NCBI GenBank assembly: GCA_030151635.1
Contig: JASLDF010000163.1
Coordinates: 1-12,892 of the forward strand
DNA: 12,892 bases
Reading direction: 5' to 3'
Source of the DNA: Bacteroides sp.
GTDB lineage: Bacteria; Bacteroidota; Bacteroidia; Bacteroidales; Bacteroidaceae
The first letter of the stretch is position 1. Every line of letters begins with the position of its first letter. The notes under the pieces were generated by a model, which made no database searches, was not told the origin of the DNA, and saw only the letters and a list, made by a program, of their open reading frames with translations. Positions 1 to 7,534 of the stretch are shown here, one piece after another. The position numbers and the translations under genes are program-made.

Positions 1-40
1 GAAAACAGATTGCATCTGTACAAACAAAAATACGATAATT

Positions 41-787
41 ATGAGAAGAGTAGTTTTATTACGTCACGGACAAAGCACTTGGAATAAAGAAAATAGATTT
101 ACAGGATGGACAAATGTAGATTTGTCTGAACAAGGTGTTGAAGAGGCTAAAAAAGCAGGTAAGTACCTTAAAGATGCTGGTTTCAGCTTCGGCATTGCTT
201 ACACTTCATACTTGAAACGTGCCATTAAAACTTTAAATGTTACACTTGATGTAATGGATCAAGACTGGATTCCAGTGGAAAAAAGCTGGAGACTGAACGA
301 GAAACACTACGGTAAACTTCAAGGTTTAAATAAAGCTGAAACTGCTGAGAAATATGGCGACGAACAAGTTCATATTTGGAGAAGAAGCTACGACATCGCG
401 CCTCATGCCCTAGAATCTACAGACGAAAGAAGTGCATCTCAAGATGTAAGATATGCTGATGTGCCACCAGCTTACCTTCCTGAAACAGAATCTTTAAAAG
501 ATACAATCGAAAGAATTATGCCATATTGGGAGTGTGATATATTCCCATCATTGAAGAAGCACAAAGATATTCTTGTTGCTGCACATGGTAACAGTTTGCG
601 AGGTATCATTAAAAACCTTAAAAACATTTCGGACGAAGCTATTTCTGAATTGAATTTACCAACGGCTATTCCTTATGTTTTTGAATTTGATGATAATTTA
701 AACTTAGTAAATGATTATTTCCTAGGAGATCCGGAAGAAATTAAAAAATTAATGGATGCTGTAGCTAACCAAGGTAAAGCGAAATAA
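41..787 (+). CDS. gpmA: 2,3-bisphosphoglycerate-dependent phosphoglycerate mutase
   Basis: Cytosolic glycolytic and gluconeogenic enzyme that interconverts 3- and 2-phosphoglycerate through a phosphohistidine intermediate. The 248-residue protein is the normal length for the cofactor-dependent family and looks intact. The N-terminal RHGQSTWN motif supplies the phosphorylated histidine (H9). The conserved RLNEKHYG motif supplies the proton donor E87 (residues 84-91). AAHGNSLRG supplies the second active-site histidine, H182. The ATG at 41 is the natural start because the catalytic motif begins only seven residues later. The 40-bp leader is A-rich with no evident Shine-Dalgarno sequence. The gene is monocistronic as far as the window shows, with a strong terminator starting 18 bp after the stop; its promoter lies at or beyond the left edge. 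The family assignment is essentially certain. Confidence 0.97.
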   Translation: MRRVVLLRHGQSTWNKENRFTGWTNVDLSEQGVEEAKKAGKYLKDAGFSFGIAYTSYLKRAIKTLNVTLDVMDQDWIPVEKSWRLNEKHYGKLQGLNKAETAEKYGDEQVHIWRRSYDIAPHALESTDERSASQDVRYADVPPAYLPETESLKDTIERIMPYWECDIFPSLKKHKDILVAAHGNSLRGIIKNLKNISDEAISELNLPTAIPYVFEFDDNLNLVNDYFLGDPEEIKKLMDAVANQGKAK

Positions 788-804
788 AGAGTCCTAACAA
801 TATG

Positions 805-855
805 AAAGAAGGTGATTGTTCAAGAATGAATAATCACCTTCTTTGTTTTATTTTA
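805..855 (+). terminator. Rho-independent terminator of gpmA
   Basis: A perfect 13-bp inverted repeat (arms 805-817 and 832-844, sequence AAAGAAGGTGATT and its complement) encloses a 14-nt loop. It is followed by a T-rich tract (GTTTTATTTTAT, 845-856). It sits directly after the gpmA stop codon and reads as a + strand terminator. Confidence 0.88.
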
Positions 856-1009
856 TCCCCACGATGCAGATAGTTGAAATATTATTAATTTCGCTCCCTA
901 AAATAAGCAAGTACCCTAAGGGAGAAGTCTAAATCTTCTTTCAAGTACGTATTTGATTTATTCTTAGCTCTGTGTAAATAGAGAAGAAAACACACAAAGT
1001 CAGGGATTT

Positions 1010-2047
1010 TCAGCTTTCACAATCAACTATCAAATATTGGGCAATTTGAGATGCAATGGCATCGATTACGGGTATGACAACCGAGTTTCCCAACTGCCTA
1101 TACATTTGTGTTCTAGACACAGGTATTACAAAGTCTGCAGGAAAACCCATAATACTTAAACACTCTTTTTTAGAGAGTAAACGAATACCCGTTTCTCCAT
1201 CACGAACAAATGTACCCGTTAGCCTTTGTATTTTATGATAGCTTGATAGTAAAGTCTTCACAACTCCCGTCGTTGTTTGGTCAATGATATCGGGTTTTCC
1301 ATCATCAACTTTAAATAAATAACTCTCTTGAAGATGTTTGGAGATGCTATATTTTTCTATATTTTTCTCAATAAAAGGACCTATATCGACCTTCTCCTTG
1401 TTTTTACAAACACGAGGGAAGTTAAATTTCTTATTCGGGTTGGTTACAGCTACTAAATAAAAACGTTTACGCTGCTGTGGCACGCCAAAATCTTGAGCGT
1501 CCAACACTTTTTGGTAAACAACATAGCCCAATTCTTGCAAAGAATCTACAATCACCTGCAATGTATTTCCACCATCATGGTTAATAATACCCGGAACATT
1601 TTCTAGAAAAACAACACGTGGCTTCTTCACCTTCAGAATGCGAACAATTTCGTGGAACATGGTTCCTTGAGTAGCATGATCAAATCCCTCCCTCTTCCCT
1701 ATTCTACTAAAGGGCTGACAAGGAAATCCTCCACAAAGAACATCATGATCCGGAATACGATGTGCATCAATTTCCATAATATCACCATAGGGAACAGATC
1801 CAAAATTAGTGTAATAGGTGTATTTTGCATGTACGTCAATTTCTGACGAGAATAAACATTGACCGCCACAACCCTCAAAGGCTTGACGAATGCCACCAAT
1901 TCCTGCGAAAAGGTCTATAAATGTAAATTTTCGATTAGGATTTTTTTCATCACTCTGCTGATGAGTTAAATGGGCCAACACGCCAGTATCTTTTAAAATA
2001 TCCCTATACGTATATCTGTCGTATACGCATTTCTTATGAGTAGTCAT
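1010..2047 (-). CDS. C5-cytosine DNA methyltransferase, apparently solitary
   Basis: Transfers a methyl group from S-adenosylmethionine to carbon 5 of cytosine within a short DNA recognition site. The 345-residue protein has the canonical motif order: motif I FIDLFAGIGG (43-52, SAM binding), motif IV GGFPCQPFS (106-114) with catalytic C110, motif VI ENV (149-151), motif VIII QQRKR (191-195), motif IX RLLSKKECLSIMGFP (289-303) and motif X GNSVVIPV (320-327). The stretch of about 93 residues between motifs VIII and IX is the target-recognition domain; its short length suggests a single specificity, which I cannot predict. About 40 residues precede motif I, and no later Met occurs before it, so this extension seems genuine. 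No restriction endonuclease or Vsr gene is visible on either side (788-1009 and 2048-2340 hold no plausible gene). It may be an orphan regulatory or protective methyltransferase, or the remnant of a restriction-modification system. All motifs are intact, so it is probably active. Confidence 0.93.
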   Translation of the reverse strand: MTTHKKCVYDRYTYRDILKDTGVLAHLTHQQSDEKNPNRKFTFIDLFAGIGGIRQAFEGCGGQCLFSSEIDVHAKYTYYTNFGSVPYGDIMEIDAHRIPDHDVLCGGFPCQPFSRIGKREGFDHATQGTMFHEIVRILKVKKPRVVFLENVPGIINHDGGNTLQVIVDSLQELGYVVYQKVLDAQDFGVPQQRKRFYLVAVTNPNKKFNFPRVCKNKEKVDIGPFIEKNIEKYSISKHLQESYLFKVDDGKPDIIDQTTTGVVKTLLSSYHKIQRLTGTFVRDGETGIRLLSKKECLSIMGFPADFVIPVSRTQMYRQLGNSVVIPVIDAIASQIAQYLIVDCES

Positions 2048-2340
2048 CTGTCAATCTTGTAATAAGTAGTATTCTGGTGGAATCTTTTGTCCACTATATC
2101 ATATCAATCATTGTAAATATACCGGTTATTATGTTGATTTTGGCTTTAATATCAAATTATTTGCTTAATCACTAATAATCAAAGCATTGCAAGAACACAT
2201 TATAATGTACTTAAAGAATCTTCATGAAGTATTGTATCATATCACTCCTTTAATGGACTTTTTTGAACATCCATTCCATAATCTTCACCTATTTTCACAC
2301 TCGCTAAACCAACAAATATTTAATCTTAAAACACATACGA

Positions 2341-4866
2341 ATGAGAAACAAAAGCATGAAGTATCTCTTGTACTTTTTGTGTTTGTGTAGTTCTTTTTTG
2401 ACACTACACAGTTGCGATGATAATGATGATCTTAAAAACGACATCAAAGAAATGCAGCAAAGAGTAACAGAGTTAGAGTCGGCAATGGACCAACTAACTA
2501 CCTCTATCACAAGTTTACATACACTACAATCGAACTTAAAAATCGTTGGTATTACGCCAACTTCAGAGGGGTATAATGTAGAAATGAGCGATGGAACCTC
2601 GTTTAACTTGACTTCCGCCAAAGAGATTGATGGTTTATTGCCTATTCTTGGTATTAATTCCGAAGGATTTTGGACCATTAGTTACGACCAAGGTAAAACA
2701 ACAGAAGTTTTAAAGGATAAAACGGGTAAATCTTTATCTGCCAAAAGCGATGTAAAAGGCTCAACACCAACTATGCGCATCAGCAAAGATGGTTTTTGGC
2801 AAGTTAGCTTTGATGAAAGTAAATCCTTTGATTACCTACTAGATGAAGGGAATAAAATAGTTGCTTTCACTAGCTCCAGCTATACTTCTCTATTTAATGA
2901 AGTAACTTACGATGCTCAAAAAGAGTTATTATCGCTAACCCTTATTAAAGACAATACCAAACATGAATTTCCAGTCATCAGCAATTTTTATTTGAGAATA
3001 AAAACGAATGAAAATGGTGCTGTTTTTACTCCAAATAGTACACAAACATTCGAAATTGAACAACAAAATGTAAAAGAGGCATTGATTCAAGCTCCAGAAA
3101 ACTGGCTAGTTGAATTAACAGAACACACATTGATTGTAAAAGCTCCAAAGAAAGCTGTAAACAACGAATGGGAGACAGTTAAGATTGTCATCACCTCGGA
3201 TAAAAACTACATTCGCATCGTCAGCCTAAATGTTAAAACCGTAAACTCACGATACGAGAATGCGTGTAAAACATGGACAGAATTTGAACAGGACGAGAAA
3301 AATAATGTACTTCTAGATTACTCGTATGCTGGCTATATGCATGGAGAAGTTACTCCTCCAGATGCCTATTCATTAGGCTATACCGTATACGATATTACGG
3401 ATTATGGTGCTGTGGCAAATGATGGACAATCGGATAGAGAGGCTTTGATTAAAGTACTAGAAGCGATGGGTGCGACTCGTGGCAAAGATGCAGGAGTGAT
3501 TCGTTACCAAATGGGCAAACCGGCAAAAGCGATTATCTACTTTCCTGAAGGTGAATTTATTCTACAAGGTGAAGGTGAAAACAACGAGCCTTTCCGTCTA
3601 ACAATGAGTGACTTTATTATTAAAGGGGCTGGTCGTGATAAAACAACCATCAAAATGGATGTTCAAAATGAGCCAGCTAGACCTAATGAAATGTGGAGTG
3701 CTCCTGTTATGTTAGAGATTAAACACAATAGTGGTCTATCTAAACTTACCGATATTAGTAAGGATGCTTCGAAAGGAAGTTTTAAAATTGAAGTGGCTTC
3801 AACAATAGGTATTCAAGCAGGAGATTGGATTTGCTTGAAACTAAAAAATACTTCTTTTGATTTAATCAAACAAGAATTACTTCCATGGGCACCCAACTCC
3901 CGAATGGAAAATATGATAAAACAAGGGGTTCAGATTGAAGATTATCACCAAGTTATTTCTGTAGGTACCTCTTCTATCACCTTGAAAGAGCCATTAATGC
4001 ATGCAGTAGAAGCAAAATGGAATTGGGAGGTTATGAAATTTCCTCATTACGAAAACATTGGTGTGGAAGATATAACCTTTGAAGGTAAAGCCAAGTCGGA
4101 CTTTGCTCACCACGCAAGTGCTGCAGATGATGGTGCTTACAAAATTATTGATTTTGTTCGTCTGACAAATTCTTGGATGCGCCGTGTAGATTTCGTAAGC
4201 GTTAGTGAAGCTTCTTCTATCACTAGCTGTGCAAACGTATCGGTCTACGATGTTAATATTCGTGGTAATCGTGGCCACTCGGCAATACGCTCTCAAGCTT
4301 CTTCACGTGTATTTATTGGTAAAGTAACCGACGAATCTGATGGTTATCTAGCCATAACTAGTAGTGGACAAATTGGTAGTACACTTACAAAAGGAGCTGG
4401 ACAATATCACGCTTGTGGTGTATCAAAACAAAGTATAGGTGCTGTAATTTGGAATGTAACTTGGGGCAGCGATGGCTGTTTTGAGTCGCATGCTACACAG
4501 CCTCGTGCCACTTTAATTGACCAATGTAAAGGTGCCTTCATTCCTTGGAGACAAGGAGGAGATGATAAGCAAATGCCAAACCACTTGGACGACCTTGTTA
4601 TCTGGAACATGGATGCTACTAATGTAGGCTACGATGCTCGTTGGAACAATAAATTTATTTGGTGGGATGTCAATAGCATTTGGTGGAAAAATATGCCTCC
4701 GGTTATTGTAGGCTTCCATGGTGCTAACATTGAGTTTGAAGAACCAGAAAAACAAATAAAAAGACTAGAGAGCCTAGGCACAAAAGTGGAACCTGCATCT
4801 CTATACGAAGCACAGTTAATTAAACGTCTTGGATACGTTCCTAGCTGGTTAAATGAACTTAAGTAA
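2341..4866 (+). CDS. Surface lipoprotein with DUF4988-like N-terminus and beta-helix/DUF4955-like enzyme region; putative polysaccharide lyase or hydrolase
   Basis: An 841-residue lipoprotein, probably exposed on the outer membrane. It starts with a signal peptide and lipobox ending LHSC (C25), followed by DDNDD, which resembles the acidic Bacteroidota surface-export signal. Residues 30-60 have coiled-coil character. Two related segments, GFWTISYDQGKT (109-120) and GFWQVSFDESKSF (151-163), resemble Asp-box hairpins. A beta-sandwich-like region runs from about 225 to 305. From residue 350 (YDITDYGAVANDGQSD) and PEGEF (402-406) it matches the pectate-lyase-type right-handed beta-helix superfamily. 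The C-terminus (from about 680 to 841), with NVGYDARWNN (761-770) and PPVIVGFHG (786-794), resembles DUF4955. Invariant-looking His, Arg and Lys (H590/H591, H646, H690, H717, R722) are candidate catalytic residues. The family points to a polysaccharide-degrading enzyme; the exact CAZy family is uncertain. PL29 (glycosaminoglycan lyase) is one candidate to test, recalled and not demonstrated. An ATG at 2356 (M6) is an alternative start. The next gene begins 31 bp downstream and shares the N-terminal half. Confidence 0.85.
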   Translation: MRNKSMKYLLYFLCLCSSFLTLHSCDDNDDLKNDIKEMQQRVTELESAMDQLTTSITSLHTLQSNLKIVGITPTSEGYNVEMSDGTSFNLTSAKEIDGLLPILGINSEGFWTISYDQGKTTEVLKDKTGKSLSAKSDVKGSTPTMRISKDGFWQVSFDESKSFDYLLDEGNKIVAFTSSSYTSLFNEVTYDAQKELLSLTLIKDNTKHEFPVISNFYLRIKTNENGAVFTPNSTQTFEIEQQNVKEALIQAPENWLVELTEHTLIVKAPKKAVNNEWETVKIVITSDKNYIRIVSLNVKTVNSRYENACKTWTEFEQDEKNNVLLDYSYAGYMHGEVTPPDAYSLGYTVYDITDYGAVANDGQSDREALIKVLEAMGATRGKDAGVIRYQMGKPAKAIIYFPEGEFILQGEGENNEPFRLTMSDFIIKGAGRDKTTIKMDVQNEPARPNEMWSAPVMLEIKHNSGLSKLTDISKDASKGSFKIEVASTIGIQAGDWICLKLKNTSFDLIKQELLPWAPNSRMENMIKQGVQIEDYHQVISVGTSSITLKEPLMHAVEAKWNWEVMKFPHYENIGVEDITFEGKAKSDFAHHASAADDGAYKIIDFVRLTNSWMRRVDFVSVSEASSITSCANVSVYDVNIRGNRGHSAIRSQASSRVFIGKVTDESDGYLAITSSGQIGSTLTKGAGQYHACGVSKQSIGAVIWNVTWGSDGCFESHATQPRATLIDQCKGAFIPWRQGGDDKQMPNHLDDLVIWNMDATNVGYDARWNNKFIWWDVNSIWWKNMPPVIVGFHGANIEFEEPEKQIKRLESLGTKVEPASLYEAQLIKRLGYVPSWLNELK

Positions 4867-4897
4867 CCGATAGAATAATACGATAAACGAAAATAAA

Positions 4898-6502
4898 ATG
4901 AAAAAGACATTTAAATACTTATTTATTGCTGCTCTAGCTACGTTTGTAGGCTGTAGCAACGACACTGATAATCTAGAGAAAGACATAGCTGCTGTTAAAG
5001 ACCGTGTTGAAAAACTAGAGGCTCAAATGAATGTAGCAAATGAAAACATCAAGAATCTACAAAAATTGATGAATGATGGAATCACAATTAGCACTGTAGA
5101 ACACGATACAACTAAGGGTGTCTACACACTTACATTGAGTGATGGTCAAGTATTAAACTTAGCAGAAAGAATAGAAAATCAAGAGGTAAAACTTCAAGTG
5201 GGTATCAATAAGGATGGCATGTGGCAAGTAAGTTACGATGATGGTAAAACATTCGAAGTTATCAAAACCAATGGCAAGCCAACTCTTGCAAAAGGTGAGA
5301 ACGGCGCTACCCCACTCTTCCGAATCAGCAAAGATTCATATTGGGAAGTAAGTGTTAACGGTGGAAAATCGTTCGAGAAAGTTCTTGATGAAAATGGAAA
5401 ACCCGTAAAAGTGGCTCAGGCAGATGAAAATGACAAATTCTTTACGAGTATCGTTGCAAAAGAAGATGCATTGGATATTGTTTTAAAAGATGGTACTGCA
5501 TTATCTATACCAATTGTAAAGGATTTCTTCTGTTATTTTGATGTACAATATAAAGGTATACAAACTATTGAAGAAGGTGAATCTGTCATTTTTAAAGTTC
5601 ACTTGAAAGGTGCTAATCAAATCATGGTTAATGCTCCCCAAGGTTGGGTTGCTAAACTTGGAGAAGCAACCAACAACGTAGCCGAACTGACTTTGACAGC
5701 ACCATTATCAACTGCTACAACTCGTGCAATTGCCGATAACAGTAAAGATGTTACAATTCTTGCAACTGCTGGGATATTTGCCCAAATTGCTAAGATTCAA
5801 GTAGAACTTGGTAAAAAGGAAACTCCTGTAGAACCTGTTGATCCAGTTCTTCCTATAATAGATTTTATCACTCCAATAACTAGTGCAACCCATATTATAA
5901 CACTATTCAACAGTGACCCTACAAAAGTTACCGATCAAGAAGGAGACTTCTGGTTCCATAGAACAAACGGTAAAGATGAAGAAGCTATGAACAAGAATGG
6001 TAGCATAGAATTAGTGCAAGAAATGATTGATGGAAAAGAAGTAACAGCTGCTAAATTTGATTGTAAAATCCCGAACAGCTTCTTTAAATTGGCACTCGGA
6101 TATGCTAAGAAAGAAGCAAACTGCGACATCAAAAAAACATACAAAGTTACTTTCCAATTGAAAGGTACTGCTGATAAGAAATTCTTAACCACATTAAGAA
6201 CTGCAGGAAGCGACTCTTCATTCGGTGTGTACAATGGCGGTAATGAACCTACTACAACCATGAAAACGGCTACAATTGCTAGTGATAATGATGGAAATAC
6301 TTGGGAAGAGGTCGTTGCAATCTTTGACTTCAGCTACAAAGCTGAAAAGGTAGGAGGTATTAAAGACGACACAAACCCACTACAAAAAGCTGAGGAAAGA
6401 GATGGGAAATCATTAGATTTCCGTTTCTATCCTCAGGAAAAAAACACAGTCTTCTATATTGCTAATATTAAATTCGAAGAATTTATACCCGAAAACAACT
6501 AG
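4898..6502 (+). CDS. Surface lipoprotein with DUF4988-like N-terminus and unassigned C-terminal domain; possible glycan-binding protein
   Basis: A 534-residue lipoprotein with signal peptide MKKTFKYLFIAALATF, lipobox VGC (C19), then SNDTD. Residues 24-60 form a likely coiled coil (LEKDIAAVKDRVEKLEAQM). Two Asp-box-like segments follow: GMWQVSYDDGKTF (107-119) and SYWEVSVNGGKSF (147-159). The next region, to about 270, contains NAPQGWVAKL, which parallels QAPENWLVEL of the upstream protein, so the two N-terminal halves are paralogous. A Pro/Glu-rich linker (about 306-318, KETPVEPVDPV) leads to a final region of about 215 residues (320-534). This is rich in alternating beta-strand patterns and ends in a strand-like FYIANIKFEEF, reminiscent of jelly-roll carbohydrate-binding modules. 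I see no catalytic signature, and no function is recognised. It is 31 bp after the putative enzyme gene and is followed by a strong terminator, so the two are very likely co-transcribed. A role in binding the partner's glycan is inference. Confidence 0.82.
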   Translation: MKKTFKYLFIAALATFVGCSNDTDNLEKDIAAVKDRVEKLEAQMNVANENIKNLQKLMNDGITISTVEHDTTKGVYTLTLSDGQVLNLAERIENQEVKLQVGINKDGMWQVSYDDGKTFEVIKTNGKPTLAKGENGATPLFRISKDSYWEVSVNGGKSFEKVLDENGKPVKVAQADENDKFFTSIVAKEDALDIVLKDGTALSIPIVKDFFCYFDVQYKGIQTIEEGESVIFKVHLKGANQIMVNAPQGWVAKLGEATNNVAELTLTAPLSTATTRAIADNSKDVTILATAGIFAQIAKIQVELGKKETPVEPVDPVLPIIDFITPITSATHIITLFNSDPTKVTDQEGDFWFHRTNGKDEEAMNKNGSIELVQEMIDGKEVTAAKFDCKIPNSFFKLALGYAKKEANCDIKKTYKVTFQLKGTADKKFLTTLRTAGSDSSFGVYNGGNEPTTTMKTATIASDNDGNTWEEVVAIFDFSYKAEKVGGIKDDTNPLQKAEERDGKSLDFRFYPQEKNTVFYIANIKFEEFIPENN

Positions 6503-6530
6503 AATACTTTGTGCTCTTCAATTAGATTCA

Positions 6531-6564
6531 AAAAAGCCTAGCACTACTCTGTGTTAGGCTTTTT
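6531..6564 (+). terminator. Rho-independent terminator of the two-lipoprotein operon
   Basis: A 14-bp stem (AAAAAGCCTAGCAC at 6531-6544 against 6551-6564, with one G-U wobble) has a 6-nt loop and ends in TTTTT. It begins 28 bp after the stop codon at 6502 and closes the lipoprotein operon on the + strand. The outermost A/T pairs might also allow some function on the - strand. Confidence 0.88.
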
Positions 6565-6636
6565 ACACATCATAGAACACGATTTATAAATCTGAACAAC
6601 TATCTAGTATTCGGCTTTATATGGGAAAACTGTTAA

Positions 6637-6676
6637 GAAAAAAGTTAGGGCATATACATTTCTGTACATGCCCTAA
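6637..6676 (-). terminator. Rho-independent terminator of pflA
   Basis: An inverted repeat, TTAGGGCAT (6645-6653) and ATGCCCTAA (6668-6676), extends by three more pairs after one mismatch. Read on the - strand it is followed by CTTTTTTC (A-run on the + strand around 6637-6643). It lies 32 bp beyond the pflA stop codon, so it is the transcript end of the pfl module. Confidence 0.85.
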
Positions 6677-6708
6677 TCTATTTATGGTTATTTTCTCTTT
6701 TCCTAGAA

Positions 6709-7440
6709 TTAATCGTGCTTCAACAAAGGAAGTCCGTAACTTAAAAACAAATCTTCTACTTGACTTACCTTCTCTATCGAAGGAGCGTCAACATCTTTCA
6801 GTTTATACTTTAGATTAATTTGCTCCCATTTAGAACTTCCCATTTGATGAAATGGAAGTAAATCAACTCGCTCAATATTATTATAGCGACCGATTGTCTT
6901 CGCCCACAAGTGTAAATCATCTTGATTATCACTGTAACCAGGCACCAATACATACCGAATCCAAGTTGGCTTATTGATTTGTTTTAAATGATCTAAAAAC
7001 AAAAATGTTGGTGCCAACTCTTTAGATGTTAGCTCCAAATATTTTTCTGCATCAATGTGTTTTACGTCCAGCAATACCAAATCTGTAACCTCCAATAACT
7101 GTTTGATTTTTTCACTTAACAAATAGCCTGAGGTGTCGATGGCGGTATGAATGCCTTCGGCTTTACAACGCTGGAAAAGCTCATATATAAACTCTGCTTG
7201 CAATAATGGTTCTCCACCAGATACAGTAACACCACCTTTCCTAATAAAGCCTTTTACTTTTTTTATTTCAGCAAAAACCTCATCAACAGACATTTCGTAT
7301 TTGCGATCCTTAGGTAACCAAGTATCTGGATTGTGACAATAAAGACAACGCAGTGGACAACCTTGTAGGAATAATACAAAACGCACACCTGGTCCATCTT
7401 TTGTACCAAATGACTCGAATGAATGAATGTTTGCCTTCAT
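6709..7440 (-). CDS. pflA: Pyruvate formate-lyase activating enzyme (radical SAM)
   Basis: Radical-SAM activase that abstracts a hydrogen from the glycyl-radical glycine of pyruvate formate-lyase under anaerobic conditions. I start the gene at the ATG 7438-7440, giving 243 residues beginning MKANIHSFESFGTKDGPG. The frame remains open to a TTG at 7446, but that would add only two residues and is a poorer start. The cluster-binding CX3CX2C motif is C28, C32 and C35 (GCPLRCLYCHNP). The SAM-contacting SGGEP is at 74-78. The FGTKDGPGVRFVLFLQGC stretch is characteristic of PFL activases. The length matches the family (about 245 residues) and the gene is intact. It follows pflB by 94 bp, on the same strand, with a terminator-like hairpin in the gap. 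Expression may therefore depend on partial read-through or its own promoter. Confidence 0.95.
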   Translation of the reverse strand: MKANIHSFESFGTKDGPGVRFVLFLQGCPLRCLYCHNPDTWLPKDRKYEMSVDEVFAEIKKVKGFIRKGGVTVSGGEPLLQAEFIYELFQRCKAEGIHTAIDTSGYLLSEKIKQLLEVTDLVLLDVKHIDAEKYLELTSKELAPTFLFLDHLKQINKPTWIRYVLVPGYSDNQDDLHLWAKTIGRYNNIERVDLLPFHQMGSSKWEQINLKYKLKDVDAPSIEKVSQVEDLFLSYGLPLLKHD

Positions 7441-7480
7441 AAGCAATACTACTTAAGAGTTGATGATTAATTCTAAAAGA

Positions 7481-7519
7481 GAAAAACACAGTGGTTAGCT
7501 ATTACAAGATAACCACTGT
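7481..7519 (-). terminator. Terminator-like hairpin between pflB and pflA
   Basis: A perfect 10-bp inverted repeat (ACAGTGGTTA at 7488-7497, complement at 7510-7519) has a 12-nt loop. On the - strand the hairpin is followed by GTTTTTCTC. It begins 15 bp after the pflB stop codon and precedes pflA. It is expected to end most pflB transcripts, leaving a smaller amount of pflA message. Confidence 0.78.
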
Positions 7520-7534
7520 ATTGCATATGTTTAA

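Noticed and set aside
894..924. Possible hairpin (CTCCCT/AGGGAG) as terminator of the methyltransferase gene
   Set aside because: The stem is only 6 bp with a 19-nt loop and no T-run on the - strand, and it is 86 bp past the stop codon; too weak to call.
1056..1899. Possible partner restriction gene overlapping the methyltransferase
   Set aside because: The open frames here (60 to 66 codons) are all nested in other frames of the methyltransferase and resemble no endonuclease.
2187..2390. Open frame of 67 codons on the + strand upstream of the first lipoprotein
   Set aside because: It overlaps the lipoprotein start in another frame, has no recognisable domain and a composition typical of A/T-rich spacer DNA.
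6621..6818. Open frame of 65 codons on the + strand antisense to the end of pflA
   Set aside because: It runs through the pflA terminator hairpin and antisense to conserved pflA coding sequence; it is a shadow frame.
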